From NCBI GenBank assembly GCA_015680685.1, contig MNCI01007974.1, positions 126,001-190,000 of the forward strand: a stretch of DNA of 64,000 bases. The letters are read 5' to 3'. Source of the DNA: Gnetum montanum. Its lineage: Eukaryota; Streptophyta; Gnetopsida; Gnetales; Gnetaceae. Made by a program: the position numbers and the translations under genes. Of the stretch, positions 34,471 to 45,629 are shown one piece after another (position 1 is the first letter of the stretch; every line of letters starts with the position of its first letter). Below the pieces are notes generated by a model. It ran no database searches, had not been told where the DNA came from, and saw only the letters and a list, made by a program, of their open reading frames with translations.

Positions 34471-36121
34471 AGGAAGAAGAGGAAGAAGGGGAAGAAGAGG
34501 TGGTGGCCCCTATAATAGGGGCGACTAGTGAAAACAAAGAGGCTCCAGCCATAGAGGAAAGGGCCTTGGCCGATAAAGAAGGGGCCCTTGCTATAGAAGA
34601 AAGGGCCTTAGCTAGTGAGGAAGAGGTCCTTGCCGATGAAGAGGAGACCACAGCCAATGAAGAAAGGGGCCCAATCAATGAGGAAGAGGCTGCTAGCAAT
34701 CAAGAAGAGGCCCCTGCTAATGACCCTTTTGTGGAGAGTAGTTTGGTACCGAAGGGGTACATGAGTATTGAGGATGCTCCTATGTTGTTGGATCAACTGA
34801 AAGGAGAGGGGCTCCATTTTGACGTTGGTGAGTTTGACCACATATTTGACAGTGTGCTGATGGGTGACCCCCCCCCCCCCCCCCCCCCCGCCGCTATCAT
34901 CCTTGAGGGTTTACTAGGTAAGAGCTTTACACTGTCCTTTATGTTGTTGAGCAGTTTTATCATGATTCCTCTCCACTGTGGCTAATACATTTCACTATGC
35001 AGAATACACCACTATTGATACCTCTGGTCCTTCTTTGATCTACCTATGACCATGAACTGAGACCCCCGACAAATTTACTTTGATGAAGGGGGTGGTCGAT
35101 GACATGATCGACCGTCTAAAGTAAATCAATCCGAAAGTGGGTAAGTTAAATTTGGTATGCTAGACTCTCTAAATTTTTGTTGCTTCACTATGCCACTATG
35201 ACTAATGCCTTTCTATGTGCGATTGGTAGCCTCTTGCCTTAAGTGGAACCCTAAGTAAGCGGTTGAGGTCGACACCATGCCCAAATTTCCACCAAAGGTG
35301 ATTGAAGTACCTCATTGCATATACAAAAAAGCAAGCCAATGTGCGTTGTACTCGGCATGGTCCTTGTGGGAATGTAGGCGTGTGAACGAAGACCTCTAGA
35401 AATAGGTGCAAAGGCTTGAGAAGGAGAAGGCCAATCTAATAGCCGAGGTGGAAGATCTCTAATCCAAGAACTAATTCTTGCTGGCCCGAGACACTAACAA
35501 TGGAAGTTGGCACACGGCTGTCATCGACTACACAAGGTATTGGATGGCCACGCGATGCAACAATGAGGCCACTCATAAAATAATAGAACAGTGCACACAA
35601 ATGGGCCTGCTAGCCCAGAAGAACCAAGACTGGAAGGACTACAGTGCAAAAGTTTACAAGTGGGGGTAGGCATAGAAAAACTACAAACACATATATAAAC
35701 TAGAAAGTGCCACCTACCATAAATAATATTAGGATTCCTCTATCAAGTTGCATACTTACAAGGTATTCCTTAACATTATTGGCGCTTCTGGGGCTTATGA
35801 AAGGTTTATGCAATAAGTGACAATCAATGAATCTCCCGAAAGGGAAATGACCTTTCCTGCAAGTGAGACCCCCAGGAATTGAGCTGATATTATGGAGGAG
35901 GAGATCTTGCAATGTCTCGCGCCAAGCATGGATTGGATACCCTTCAAAATAGACGCAGGGCCATCTCAGGTCAGTCATCTTTTGGTGTTGTGATAATTTA
36001 TTTTATTTGAGTCCTTATTGTAGCTTTAACTGACTATTTCATTTTCCCTATGGTAAAGAATCCAGCTGAAAACACAGGACCTAATGAGGCAGGGGATGAT
36101 GGAGTGGGCAAAAGGTCATAG
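34471..36121 (+). pseudogene. A antisense gene exons 5-8: acidic and charged C-terminus
   Basis: Exon 5 is a run of Glu-Glu-Ala-Leu-like repeats (ALADKEGALAIEERALASEE), followed by a poly-C run coding for prolines. Exon 7 holds a charged, helical-looking stretch that includes LLAQKNQDWKDYSAKVYKWG, which aligns with LLNLKCQDWKAFTSKVRKWG in C. Exon 8 (NPAENTGPNEAGDDGVGKRS, stop at 36121) ends the gene. The last exons of A and C agree in length and character rather than in sequence. Confidence 0.6.
34868..34889 (+). repeat. 22-base poly-C run in exon 5
   Basis: An uninterrupted run of C that would code for prolines (DPPPPPPP). Length in the assembly may be inexact. Confidence 0.95.
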
Positions 36122-36623
36122 CGTAGTAGCAAAGAATTTTATTTGGATTCTCGCAAAGAATGTTGTAAACATTATTGGTTAATATTTTGAATAAAAAATG
36201 GAATATGGAGAGACTTATTTCACTTTTGCTTATGTGTTGTATTTATTTTTATTTTATTCTTTATATTTTTTTTCTTAATAAAACTCCTTGGGAGCATCTC
36301 ATTTTAGTTTTAGGCCATTTTGTGCTATAACAATAGTTTAAGGCCATTCCGTTGCTAGTTTTAAGTCATTTCGAGCCATTGCTAGTTTTAGGCCATTTAG
36401 GGTCATCGCATGATGGTAAAGAAAAGTTTTGCTAGTTTTAGGCCTTAGCGGGCCGTAGCATGATGTAAACAATGGGCATGATGTGAATAGTTTAAAGAAT
36501 GAGGTAGACACTTAGGGTAAATGAACGAATATGGAGCAAACAAAGAATAAATGTATGATAAGCATTAATCATGTCGAAAGTACTGGAGTAGTTACGCTAT
36601 GCAAGTAACGATCATTCTCGCAG
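36122..36623 (+). repeat. A block 1: palindromic repeats between antisense gene end and protease
   Basis: At 36304-36465, units read TAGTTTTAGGCC-N6-GGCC or GTC/GCC variants (for example GGCCTTAGCGGGCC). The remainder is AT-rich intergenic-like sequence, which may carry the 3' end of the antisense transcript. Confidence 0.75.
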
Positions 36624-37456
36624 CTACTTTCTAACCCATCGTGGGCTTGGTGATGCATAAGGCTGAGGCGTTTTGTTGCAGTATTTTTCTATATCATTAT
36701 CTACTACTTGAAAAGGTAATTCAGCCCACGTAGTTTTGTTTTCTAAGCTGGAATTTTGGGCCAACTCATTTTCCAAACAAGTAGCTTCGGTGGAGATAGG
36801 TGCTTCATTGTCAGAGGTTATTACTTCTAAACCTTGCTCCATGTCGAGATTATTTATTGCTTGGGTGGCCACTTCATCACCATAGATCACCACCTCCCCA
36901 CCCGTGTAAGGTAGGTGGATTTCTTGATGTATGGGTGAAGAGACAGTCCTGAGTTGGGCTAACCATGACGTCCCCAAGATCAGGTTAAACCCAGGCATCT
37001 CTTTTACCAAAATGAATGTTGCACTTATGGGGAACTAGTCCCTGCCACAAAGTTAATGTGAATAATCCCCTTTACCACCACCTACGCTCTGTTGAATGAC
37101 TTTAAACATGAGGTTGTTGTGGGTTTTATTTGATCCACCAAACCCAGTTTGTCCACTATGGGGAACAGGATGACATTTGTAGTAGCCCCATCATCAACAT
37201 GTACTCTTTGGATCTTGTGCTGACTAAACCAAATTGTGATGAACAGGGGTGCTATTATCACCTGGCCCTTTTCAAGGTCATCCTTAATGGACTCATCAAA
37301 AAACATCAATTGAGCTGGTCGTAGTTCTTCTAGCATAGAAGGAAGCATAACGACATGGATTGCTTTCTCCTCCATCGGCATGTTTTCGTCAACTGGTATC
37401 GACGTTAACATGTGAACCAGGGCCTCGCGGTGTGTAGTGGAGGTCATTACTAGGTC
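36624..37456 (-). pseudogene. Element A protease
   Basis: In minus direction: LPSMLEELRPAQLMFFDESI, then RVHVDDGATTNVILFPIVDK (active-site loop DDGA near 37180), a frameshift near 37080, and MPGFNLILGTSWLAQLRTVS with HQEIHLPYTGGEVVIYGD. The C-terminus reads WAELPFQVVDNDIEKY, as in C (WVELPFNVISEWNAEY). Element C inserted at 37457-37461, cutting this part from the rest of gag, which resumes at 56419. Confidence 0.85.
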
Positions 37457-37461
37457 ATACA
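37457..37461. repeat. ATACA target duplication of element C (left)
   Basis: The right copy is 56414-56418. Both flank TG...CA LTR ends exactly. Confidence 0.93.
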
Positions 37462-38658
37462 TGTGCTGTCTGAAATCATCGGTGGCTGGAATGAAATGTA
37501 TGCCGAGAGATTTACAGACAGACGCAGAAGACCCTACCTTCGCTTGAGGGCGAGCTGGAACTGATGAAGGTAGAGTACCTTGGGTGGTCCGCACGTGGAT
37601 CAGACAAGGATTTCCACGAAGATATGCCAGCGCAGGATATGCCAAGTTATATGTAAATGGTATGAAAATGTAAATCGGCATGCACGAATGTAAACAAGAG
37701 ATAAAAAAATGTGAACAAAATCTGTAACAAATCTTGGTGGAAAATGGAACAATATTATTGCATAATAAAAATTATAATGCACCGATCTAGACGCAGTTGT
37801 GAATCTGACACAAGGTAGACGAAGAGCCCTGGTGAATACAAGGGTGTGATCGTGTGTTGGTTCAGACTACAAGCACAACATGGAGGCTGTATGCTCAGCA
37901 TGCAGGGTCCAAGTCCAGTGTACAGGATGGGTGTCACGAATGTTCTCAGTGTCGATTGCCTTGATTTTTGTCAAGATTCTCTCTCTAATTTTCCTTACCC
38001 TCATCTAGTCAAAAATAGGGGATTTTGTACAAGTTTGGGCACTAAACTCAAATCTGAGATGGGGTGATTGGCTGTGGGATGCTGGAATTTCGGATCGGAT
38101 GACATGTGGAGCATCAACCGGGTGCAATCGAATGAAATTTTACAAGTGTGCAGCGTGCTGCATGCCAACATGTGCTGGTGCATGCCAACATGTACATGCT
38201 GGCATGTGAACTCAGCATAAAGACTTAAATAAAACTAAAGAATTCATTTTTATGAACTACTGTTACAACAGGGAGCATCCAATTCGGCCATTGGATTTAG
38301 GCTTGGATGTCGTGAGAGTGCTGCTTGCGGATATTCTTGGACTTGGTCTGACATGGTTCTGTTGATGTCTTCTACTGATGTATGTTGGGCGTGCACGTTA
38401 GGCATACATGTTGGGTGTGCACACTGGGCGTACATGTTGTGTAGTGTAAACCAAGTATTTTGAGCTCAAATTTTAGCAAGGTTCGATGCCAGATGTCACT
38501 ATAGCCTTTTGTGGGTCCCAGGGAACCATTTCTTGCTTAGTTTGACTCAGTTTAAAGCTGTCTGTGAGGTCCTCAAGCTCTAGTCATGCTGGAGAGCATC
38601 ATGACTTAGTGCAATTCTTGTTGGAGAAGTGCTAAGCTCAGAATTTTGTGGTGTTTCA
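37462..38658 (-). repeat. Element C 3' LTR (1197 bp)
   Basis: In minus direction starts TGAAACACCACAAAATTC and ends GACAGCACA. In the first 167 or so bases I count 13 transitions and one transversion against the other LTR. Palindromic CATGCC/GGCATG and CATGCACG words occur at 38150-38215 and 38383-38445. Confidence 0.95.
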
Positions 38659-38713
38659 TTGGCCCCTCTTTGTTGATGCTTGGAGGAATCGACTCGAGGA
38701 GTGTCGACAAAGA
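38659..38713 (-). other. Element C polypurine tract within a hairpin
   Basis: In minus direction AACAAAGAGGGGCC lies beside the LTR. TCTTTGTTGATGC (plus, 38667-38678) pairs with GTCGACAAAGA (38703-38713). Confidence 0.82.
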
Positions 38714-39694
38714 AGTACAAAACACCACAAGCAACTTGGTAGAAATATTGTCCTTTGACACTTGGCCAAATGTCATCGCACCGTGTTCAGTAGTACATAG
38801 GATTAGGGAAATGAAGTTTGTGGGGATTGAGAACTGATCAAGGGATTGTGCATGGTGAATGGAATGCTCTAGTGTGTGTACGGGTCATGTTGATCCTTGT
38901 CAATAGCCATTGTCTAGCAGACTTGGGACCAAGACATGAGGTGTACATCCTTTGGTGGAACAAGACTCTTGTTTAGAGTTTAAGTGGACTTGTTGGCATA
39001 ACCAAAGTCACAATGATGATGTGTTGTGTTCTTTGGAGGAACAGGTCCTCTGTTTGGTGTTAAAGAAAACCTGTTGGCGGAGAGCCAAAGCCACGCAATG
39101 AGATGTTACTTGAGCATTTGAGACACGAGTACTTACTTCCAAGACAACTGCCTTCCCACCTGGGGCTTGTATGGAAAGTGCCAAGGGTCTTGTATTTCTT
39201 ATTGGCATTTTTTTATCTTGTACCCATGCTCAAGTGCCATGTTGTGTGTTGCAACTGCTTAAAAGTATTGCAGTGTGCAACGATGTGCTCAATGCTTTAG
39301 GATGCACTGGGTGTGTCTGGGGTGTAACTGAGTAGAGTATGTTGAGGAATAGATGGGAAATGTAACAAAAAATGTACTAGTGAATGGCTTGATTAACCTT
39401 GTTATGTGTGTTAGGAACAATGTGGTACCTTGCTGCTATGATGAAGTGCATTCTCCTGCGAACACCTCTGAGTGTCATCCTACAAACACAACTCCAAGAA
39501 GACAAGAAAACCATGAGTAAGTGAGTAAGCTTAGATTTGAATAGCAACTGATGAAACAAAGGCACCAAAAGAGATTTCAGGCATTGAATATGAATGGTAG
39601 CAATGTTGTTAGGATCAACTGATGATGAGTGAGGCAGCAGCTTTGATGAAGTTTGAATGCATCTACAGATCGGGAGGCTAGAGATGAAGCTGCC
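38714..39694 (-). other. Element C 3' untranslated region and last exon
   Basis: Contains the sense acceptor GAGTTGTGTTTGTAG|GATGAC (AG at 39481-39480), then a short exon reading DDTQRCSQENALHHSSK before a stop. No other feature seen. Confidence 0.55.
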
Positions 39695-40216
39695 GGTTTA
39701 TAGTCGTAGTGGACTATCGTGGATTAGTTTCATGTCATAACCCATTGGACGGTGCCAGTTTATCATCATAGCAGATGGTACACTACTAGTTTATAGTCTT
39801 GGAGGACTATGAAGAGGCAAACCAATTTATAGTCTTTGCAAACTCTGGCGAACAAAACTGTGGCAGTTTAAAAGTCATACTGGACGGGTTCTAGTCTATT
39901 GTCATTGCAGATGAACTGTGGTGTCATTTTATCATCGTAACGCTAGGACAAACTGTGGTATTAGTTTACTGTCATGATTCCAAGACGAGCTATGGTATCA
40001 GTTTACCGTCATGATTCTAGGATGAGCTGTGGTATCAGTTTACCATCATGATTCCAGGATGAGGTGTGGTATCAGTTTACCATCATGATTCCAGGACAAG
40101 CTGTGGTATCAGTTTACCATCATGATTCCAGTACAAGCTGTGGTATCAGTTTACCATTATGATTCTAGGACGAGCTGTGGTATCAGTTTACCATCATGAT
40201 TCCAGGATGAGCACAT
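39695..40216 (+). repeat. C block 3: palindromic repeats in the 3' intron
   Basis: The first units are of the paired-arm kind (AGTC-N6-GACT, CATC-N6-GATG). They are followed at about 39958-40212 by seven units of about 37 bp: GGTATCAGTTTACCATCATG then ATTCCAGGACGAGCTGT. The sense donor TTAG|GTATGT (GT at 40218-40217) borders the block. Confidence 0.87.
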
Positions 40217-40218
40217 AC

Positions 40219-41367
40219 CTAAGTTCATATTCAAACATAGAATGGTTTCAAGTATAAGTGGTTTCCCAGATGTGCGAGTTCATTTCTGTTCATATCGGTT
40301 AGTTTAAATGCTCCATTGTCGAATGCTTTGGTGACCAAGTAGGGTCCTTCCCAATTGGCTGAGAACTTATCTAGGAGTTCCTGAATGGCTTTGAGTACAA
40401 GGTCACCTTCCTTGATCAGGCGTTTATGGATATCGTGCTGATGGCACCATCGTTTCTACTTTTGATACCATTCGATTTGATCGAGCGCACGTGTGCGTTC
40501 CTCCTCCACCAAGTCCAAGTCAACAATGCACAAGTCATTGTTTTGATCTTTGTCGAGGAGTCTAGAGAGCATGATCCTTAAGGATGGTACTTGCAATTCC
40601 AAAGGTAAAATCACTTCTAAACCATAAACAGGACTATATGGTGTTTTACCTATGGAAGTCCGATACATAGTGCGATAAGTCCATAATGTGTATACTAACT
40701 GTTCATGCCATTTTCTCTTGCTCTGCATAAGCTTCTTCTTTAGCACTGAGATGATGATCTTATTTGTAGCTTCAGCTTGTCCATTGCTCTAAGGGTAGTA
40801 AGGGGATGAAAATGAATGTTTGATCCCTAGGCTTTCACAAAAATTTCTAGTTTCGATACTGCTGAACTGTGGCCCATTATCAGTGATGATGGTCATCGGG
40901 ATGCCAAAATAGGTCACGATGTTTTCTAGAATGAAGTTGCAGATGTGTTTGGATGTGGTCTTTCTAAGGGGAATAGCTTCTACCCATTTTGTGAAATATT
41001 CAGTTGCGATTATGATGAAGCTATGCCCCACAGAAGATAGGGCAATTATTGGTCCAATGATGTCTAACCCCCATTATTGGAAAGGCCATGTGATTTGAGC
41101 TGTATGCAATTCATTGGGTGGAACATGTATGAGATTACCATGCTTTTGACACATGTCACACATTTTGACCTTGGAGACACAGTCGTACTCTATGTGTAGC
41201 CAATAGTATCCTAAATGCCTTATTTTGCTTACCATTGCTTTGGGCGCTATGTGCCCTCCGTAGAGTCCTTCATGTACTTGTTCCACAATGGTCTGGCCAT
41301 CTGTGCTGCTAACGCATCTTAACAAGATGCCTTCGTAGGATCGATGACACAACCTGTCACCTACCAA
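40219..41367 (-). pseudogene. Element C integrase
   Basis: In minus direction: zinc-binding part GGHIAPKAMVSKIRHLGYYW and CDMCQKHGN, then the core HSFIIIATEYFTKWVEAIPL (first Asp now Glu), FGIPMTIITDNGPQF (second Asp kept) and SNGQAEATNK (Glu kept) after one stop. The tail includes YGLEVILPLELQVPS and EEERTRALDQIEWYQK. It is one of the best-preserved integrases here, broken by two stops and by the lost first Asp. It ends at the donor of the 3' intron. Confidence 0.92.
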
Positions 41368-41376
41368 TGCATACTG

Positions 41377-42560
41377 TCAATAATGTTTTTGTACTGCGTC
41401 TTTTTGTGCACTCGTCAGATGTTGATGCGGCCCCTTTATGTCATCGTACCACTCTACGGCCTGCATTGTACTAACGGATGCAATCAGTAATTCATCGGGA
41501 TTATCAGTTATGGGTTTAGTACAACTGATTATAGAGCTGGGCAATGTGTGGAACATATTTGGTGATATGTTTAAAGATAATGTGGCAAGTGCATCTGCGA
41601 TGGTGTTATCATTTATGGAAACATGTTGCACATCTATATTTTCGAATTGCTTCAGTAAGTGCTTAGTCAAATCACAGTATGGTTGCAAGTGTTGCGCTTT
41701 GCATGCATAAATGTCTATGACTTGATTTAGAACTAATTGTGAATCACCTCTGAATACCAGTCATGTAATATCTGAAGCTAGTGCTACCATGAGACCTCTA
41801 AGGAGACCTTTGTACTCTGCTATGTTGTTGGTACAATGAAAGTCGAAATGAAAAGCAAAGGGTCGGATCTCCCCAGAGGGATAGGTGATGATGGCAGCAG
41901 CACTTTCCCCTCGAGAGGTGGATGCTCCATCAAAGTTCAAAATGGCATCATGGTCATTGGGTACTATGTCTATTGTGCTCACATTTTCATCTGGGAACTT
42001 TGGCTCTATTGCTGCTCGATCATGCATTGGTGATGTAGTCATTTGAGTTGCTATGGCTTGCCCCTTAACTGATGATTGTGCTATGTAGTGTAGGTCAAAC
42101 TCAGCTATCATGGCTTTCCAACGAGCTATTCTACTCGACTCGTAAATGTTTCCTGTGATGGCTCTGAGTACATTATCCTTGCAGATTATATTGACTTGGT
42201 TATAGAATAGGTAATGTCACCATTTCTTTAAGGAAAAGATAAGGGCTAAGCATGACCTTTCCACCTCATTGTACCTCTTCTTATGGGCTACTAATGCATG
42301 ACTTAAGTAATAAACAAGGGCTTCAGTTCTGTCATCTCATTTTTGGCAAAGCATAGATGCGATTGATGAGTTAGAAGTAGCCAGATAGATGTAGAATGGT
42401 TTATCATTTCGAGGTGGATAAACTGTGGGTAGTTGAACAAGCGTTGTTTTAATGTTGTCAAATGCTTCCTGACACTGTGAAGTCCATTCAAAACGGGCGT
42501 TCTTGTGTAGCAAGTGGTTCATAGGTTTCAACTTGTCTGTGAGTTTTTTTATGAAATGCC
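41377..42560 (-). pseudogene. Element C RNase H and second (archaeal-type) RNase H
   Basis: The first RNase H (42531-42300: FYIYLATSNSSIASMLCQK, then LVYYLSHALVAHKKRYNEVE) is followed, after a connecting piece (RIARWKAMIAEFDLHYIAQ), by the second: LNFDGASTSRGESAAAIITY (catalytic Asp, about 41940), HCTNNIAEYKGLLRGLMVAL (Glu) and, at 41688-41377, KQFENIDVQHVSINDNTIAD (Asp). The tandem arrangement places C in the Tat lineage. Frameshifts separate the parts. Confidence 0.9.
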
Positions 42561-43683
42561 TGATGAACTGTAATCTACCTTGAAGACCGCAAAGTTTGGT
42601 AAGGTTGCTAGGTGGTTTTAAGTTTGTTATGGCCTTAACCTTATTGGGGTCTACTCATATCCCTACTTCCGAGGCTATGAATCTAAGCATTTTTCTTGTT
42701 TTGACTCCAAAGACACATTTCCTTGGGTTAAGTCTCAGCTCATATTTTAAACATCATTTTAGTACTAAGCCAAGATCTTATACATGTTGTTCTAATGTCT
42801 TTGATTTAACCACGATATCATCCACATAGTCATTGAGCAAGCTGAAGATATAATCACTAAAGATAAATGTCATCGCCCTTTGATATGTAGTACTGGCATT
42901 CTTAAGACCGAATAGCATCATCGTATAGTAGAAAGTACCCCATGGTGTCATGAAAGTCATCCTAAGTTGGTGTTCAGGGTTAATCCGAATCTAGTTATAT
43001 CCTTAAAAGCCATCCATAAAAGATAACAAGGTATGCCCAGTGGTCGAGTCAACTAGTTGATCAATGCTAGGTAAGGGGAAATCATCTTTTATGGTCACAA
43101 CATTGAGGTCCCGGAAGTCAATGCATAGGCGAATACTTCTGTACCATGTTGGATACTCAGTCAGCATAGTCAATAGCCCGAATGAAACCAACCTGATAAA
43201 GTTTGGTCATTTCATTATGGACTGCCAGTGCTACCTCAGGCTTAACCTTACGTGCCTTTTGTTTCATTGGTCTAAATTTTGGGTCGAGTATAATGTTGTG
43301 CTGGACTATTCGAGGGTCTAACCCGGGCATGTCAGTGTAGGACCAAGCGAATGCTTTTACGTTGTCTTTAAGCACTTGTGCTATGTCATTGGCCAATTGC
43401 GGGCTTCACAATGTACTTAGTTTCAGGATTTTAACTTTGCCATCTGGCATGGTAATGGCGACTTCAACCAAGGGATCTTCGGTGATGCTATCAACTTCTA
43501 GGTCCAGAGTCTTGGTCATCGTTTTGAAACAACCTAGCGTTTGTTGAGTTGATGCCACAAAAGTGTCATTTGTTGTTGAGCCTAAATCAATAGACTCCAT
43601 GTTGATTTCTCGTGTGATCATTCCATGTGGTCCATTGATAGACAGTGGTAAGAATAATAGCTTGCTGTCCGTGATGTTTGCTC
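42561..43683 (-). pseudogene. Element C reverse transcriptase
   Basis: Begins at the acceptor (43683) with the conserved lead SINGPHGMITREINMESIDL. FAWSYTDMPGLDPRIVQHNI, LYQVGFIRAIDYAD, SIRLCIDFRDLNVVTIKDDF, FPLPSIDQLVDSTTGHTLLS and FYYTMMLFGLKNASTTYQRA follow. The catalytic box is intact: YVDDIVVKSK, YVDD at 42817-42828. Frame changes and stops break it into at least four open pieces. Compared with A the active box is kept, consistent with a younger insertion. Confidence 0.93.
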
Positions 43684-43685
43684 CT
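43684..43685 (-). other. sense 3' splice site before RT, element C
   Basis: In minus direction CCCTATTTATTTTCAG|GAGC, at the same place relative to RT as in A. It would end the intron that contains the antisense gene. The donor at 50865 (GTTAAA) is weak. Confidence 0.65.
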
Positions 43686-43799
43686 GAAAATAAATAGGGA
43701 GCAGCATCAATCAGGGGGTTGGTTATTTTTAGATGTAAGTAATTTATGCTTTTATGTATCTAAACTGGACTAAGGTATGTGATGGCAATTTATTGTTGT

Positions 43800-43866
43800 A
43801 TCCGGATGCATGGCAGTTTAGGGCCTTACCGGGCCGATTATGGCAATTTAAGGCCTTACCGGGCCG
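43800..43866 (+). repeat. C block 2: GGCC-type palindromic units
   Basis: Two units: GCAGTTTAGGGCCTTACCGG and CAATTTAAGGCCTTACCGGG, each with GGCC arms around TTACCG. Confidence 0.85.
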
Positions 43867-44680
43867 TTCGTTTATGATTTCTGGTTGATTGTATGATTTG
43901 TAATCGTTATTGAGTGAGAGATTGCCAGATATGGAGTTTACACCAAAATGTTTAGTGTGGGCAATAGGAGTTTCTTTGTAGGAGAATATTGCATGTGGGT
44001 AGTGTTGTTCCGGTGTACCATTGTCTTTTCTTTTATTGTGTTCATATGTGTTTACATGTACTTTGTATTTTGGTTGATTAATTTTGGATAAATTATTCAA
44101 GGCACCATCAGCATGTTTAACGTGGAATATATAAATAGGGGTTAGCGTGAACCAGCGACAACGTGCTTCCGAACCAATTTCAAGGGTAAATGTCCTAGTG
44201 TGAACCCTCCAAAGCTCAAGCGTGAACCAGCGACAGCGTGTGTCTATGCTTAGCATAAAACCGAGTGCAGCATGACATAGAGGCAACGGTCGGATAGTAT
44301 AGGGCAGGGGTAGCCATGGGAACGGCATAGAGGGGGTGGCAGAGGTGAAAAAGGTCGGGGTGCAGCGATTTAAGGAAAGAAGTCAAGCGTGCATACTCAA
44401 GTAAAACCCTCAACGTAAACTCTCTTCATTGTTTATGGATTATCCGACCTATTTCCTTACGGCTACATTCTAGTTTCTCCGATTTTCATTGTACCTCTGT
44501 TTTATTTTTCGTTAATTCCTATTCTATCAATTCCTATCTTGTTCATTGGATTAAACCCCAGTGTACACGACGCAGCATGAACATAGCATGCAGTGTGCGA
44601 GTCGTAGCATGCAGGGCCGAAACCCCAGCGTGCAAGACGCAACGTGAACACAGCATGCAAGGATTAGCATACACTTCGAG
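43867..44680 (+). promoter_or_regulatory. upstream region of the element C antisense gene
   Basis: About 0.8 kb before the first ATG. GTGAACCAGCGACA occurs twice (44147-44240) and CAGCATG/CAGCGTGCAAGACGC words cluster at 44565-44670. Probably promoter and leader, by position only. Confidence 0.35.
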
Positions 44681-44811
44681 ATGGGAAAGGGTAAGGAGGT
44701 AGAAGGCTAGGGGAGGAAGGAGCCCAATTTGACCTTAGCGGAGGAGAGTGAGGCGATGCTCTAGTGCCTACCTAGACCCAAGATTCCATCATGGTCTAGA
44801 TCGGCATGCAG

Positions 44812-45181
44812 GTAGGCTCTGACCCTTTGTCGAAATTTGTGTGTTTCCCTATTGTTCCTGTCGATTTTCCCATTGTGTAGCGTAGATGTTTCCATAGCGT
44901 AAGGTTTCTGTACTTAGCGTGTATGGTTAGTGTGGTCATGCTCCAGCGTGTAGCATGCAAGGTCTGCACGCTGCATTTTCTAGCATGCAGCGCGCACGCT
45001 GCATTTTCTAGCATGCAGCGCGCACGCTGAGTTTTCTAGCATGTAGCGTGTACGTTATGTTTTCTAGCATGCAGCGTGCACGCTGAGTTTTAATGCTAGA
45101 ATTTTTTCTAAGTGTTGGCCCACTAGTGTAGAACTTTATTTTTACATGGCTTATTCACCCTATTTCTTGAATACATGCAAG
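44812..45181 (+). repeat. Intron 1 of the C antisense gene with a tandem palindrome array
   Basis: From about 44940 to 45090, four to five units of about 37 bp contain TTTTCTAGCATGCAGCG and CGCACGCTG, mirroring the CATGC/GCACGCTG words of the C LTR. Confidence 0.8.
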
Positions 45182-45629
45182 GATCCCAAACCTTTCCTTT
45201 TGGTAGTTGAGCTTGTTGGAGTTCTGACGTGGTTTGGTCTGATTGATTCTAACGAGCCAATTCCTGATATGACAATTGATCGCAATGGGGTATGGTTCAT
45301 AGAAGGGGCCTGTGAATTTCTTGCCTTCATCTTAGACAAATTCAACGTGGTAATATGGTCGCATTTAAGTGAACAATTAGCATTGAGCGTGCTCGAGACC
45401 ATGTTACCAGGGTCTCAAATGGCATTGTGGCTTTCGTGGTGGACATTGACGAGGGACCACTTACTATTGAGGATGGTCCCTCTGGAGGACCCAGATCTAG
45501 CCATCCATTATCATGTGTGTGGGACTTATTGTTACATGGGTCTTACCACATCAATAACACCTTGTTCCTAGCTTCTCGTGCGCATACTTTGTTCCAGAAC
45601 CCTCCTAGAATGGTGTACCAAGTAGGAAG
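45182..45629 (+). pseudogene. C antisense gene exon 2: NIF/FCP1-like domain
   Basis: Reads KPFLLVVELVGVLTW, then DRNGVWFIEGACEFLAFILD, KFNVVIWSHLSE and, in a shifted frame after about 45410, NNTLFLASRAHTLFQNPPRM. In UBLCP1/FCP1-type phosphatases I expect (L)DLDGT-like, RP...EFL.......VIWS, NT(L/I)..DD and NP. Both acidic motifs are missing: ELVGV (Glu at 45209-45211) and LASR for the Asp pair. The A copy lacks them too, so the loss looks ancestral. Family assignment is from pattern only. Confidence 0.65.

Larger units (their letters stand above)
21888..36121 (+). pseudogene. Element A antisense gene (about 8 exons; NIF-like and plant-transposon-protein-like domains)
   Basis: Runs opposite to gag-pol. 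Exons proposed from splice signals and from alignment to the copy in C: 21888-22016, 22839-23289, 32940 to about 33205, 33301-34350, 34471-34917, 35003-35140, 35230-35969, 36059-36121. Donors such as GTAAGT (34351, 35141) and acceptors such as ATTAGCAG (34470) fit. Element B sits in intron 2. The product would carry a phosphatase-fold-like N-terminal half, a domain resembling those of plant transposon-associated proteins, an acidic Glu/Ala-rich exon 5 and a charged C-terminus. Many stops make it dead. Function is unknown; it might encode a regulator of the element. Confidence 0.75.

Noticed and set aside
34454-34699. 81-codon minus-strand Ser/Ala-rich frame
   Set aside because: Complement of the acidic exon 5 of the antisense gene.
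39958-40212. possible satellite DNA locus
   Set aside because: Only about seven units, fixed at the same place in related elements, so an element component.
44216-44413. minus-strand frames near 44.3 kb as a possible envelope gene
   Set aside because: No signal peptide, transmembrane or conserved pattern, and not conserved in A.
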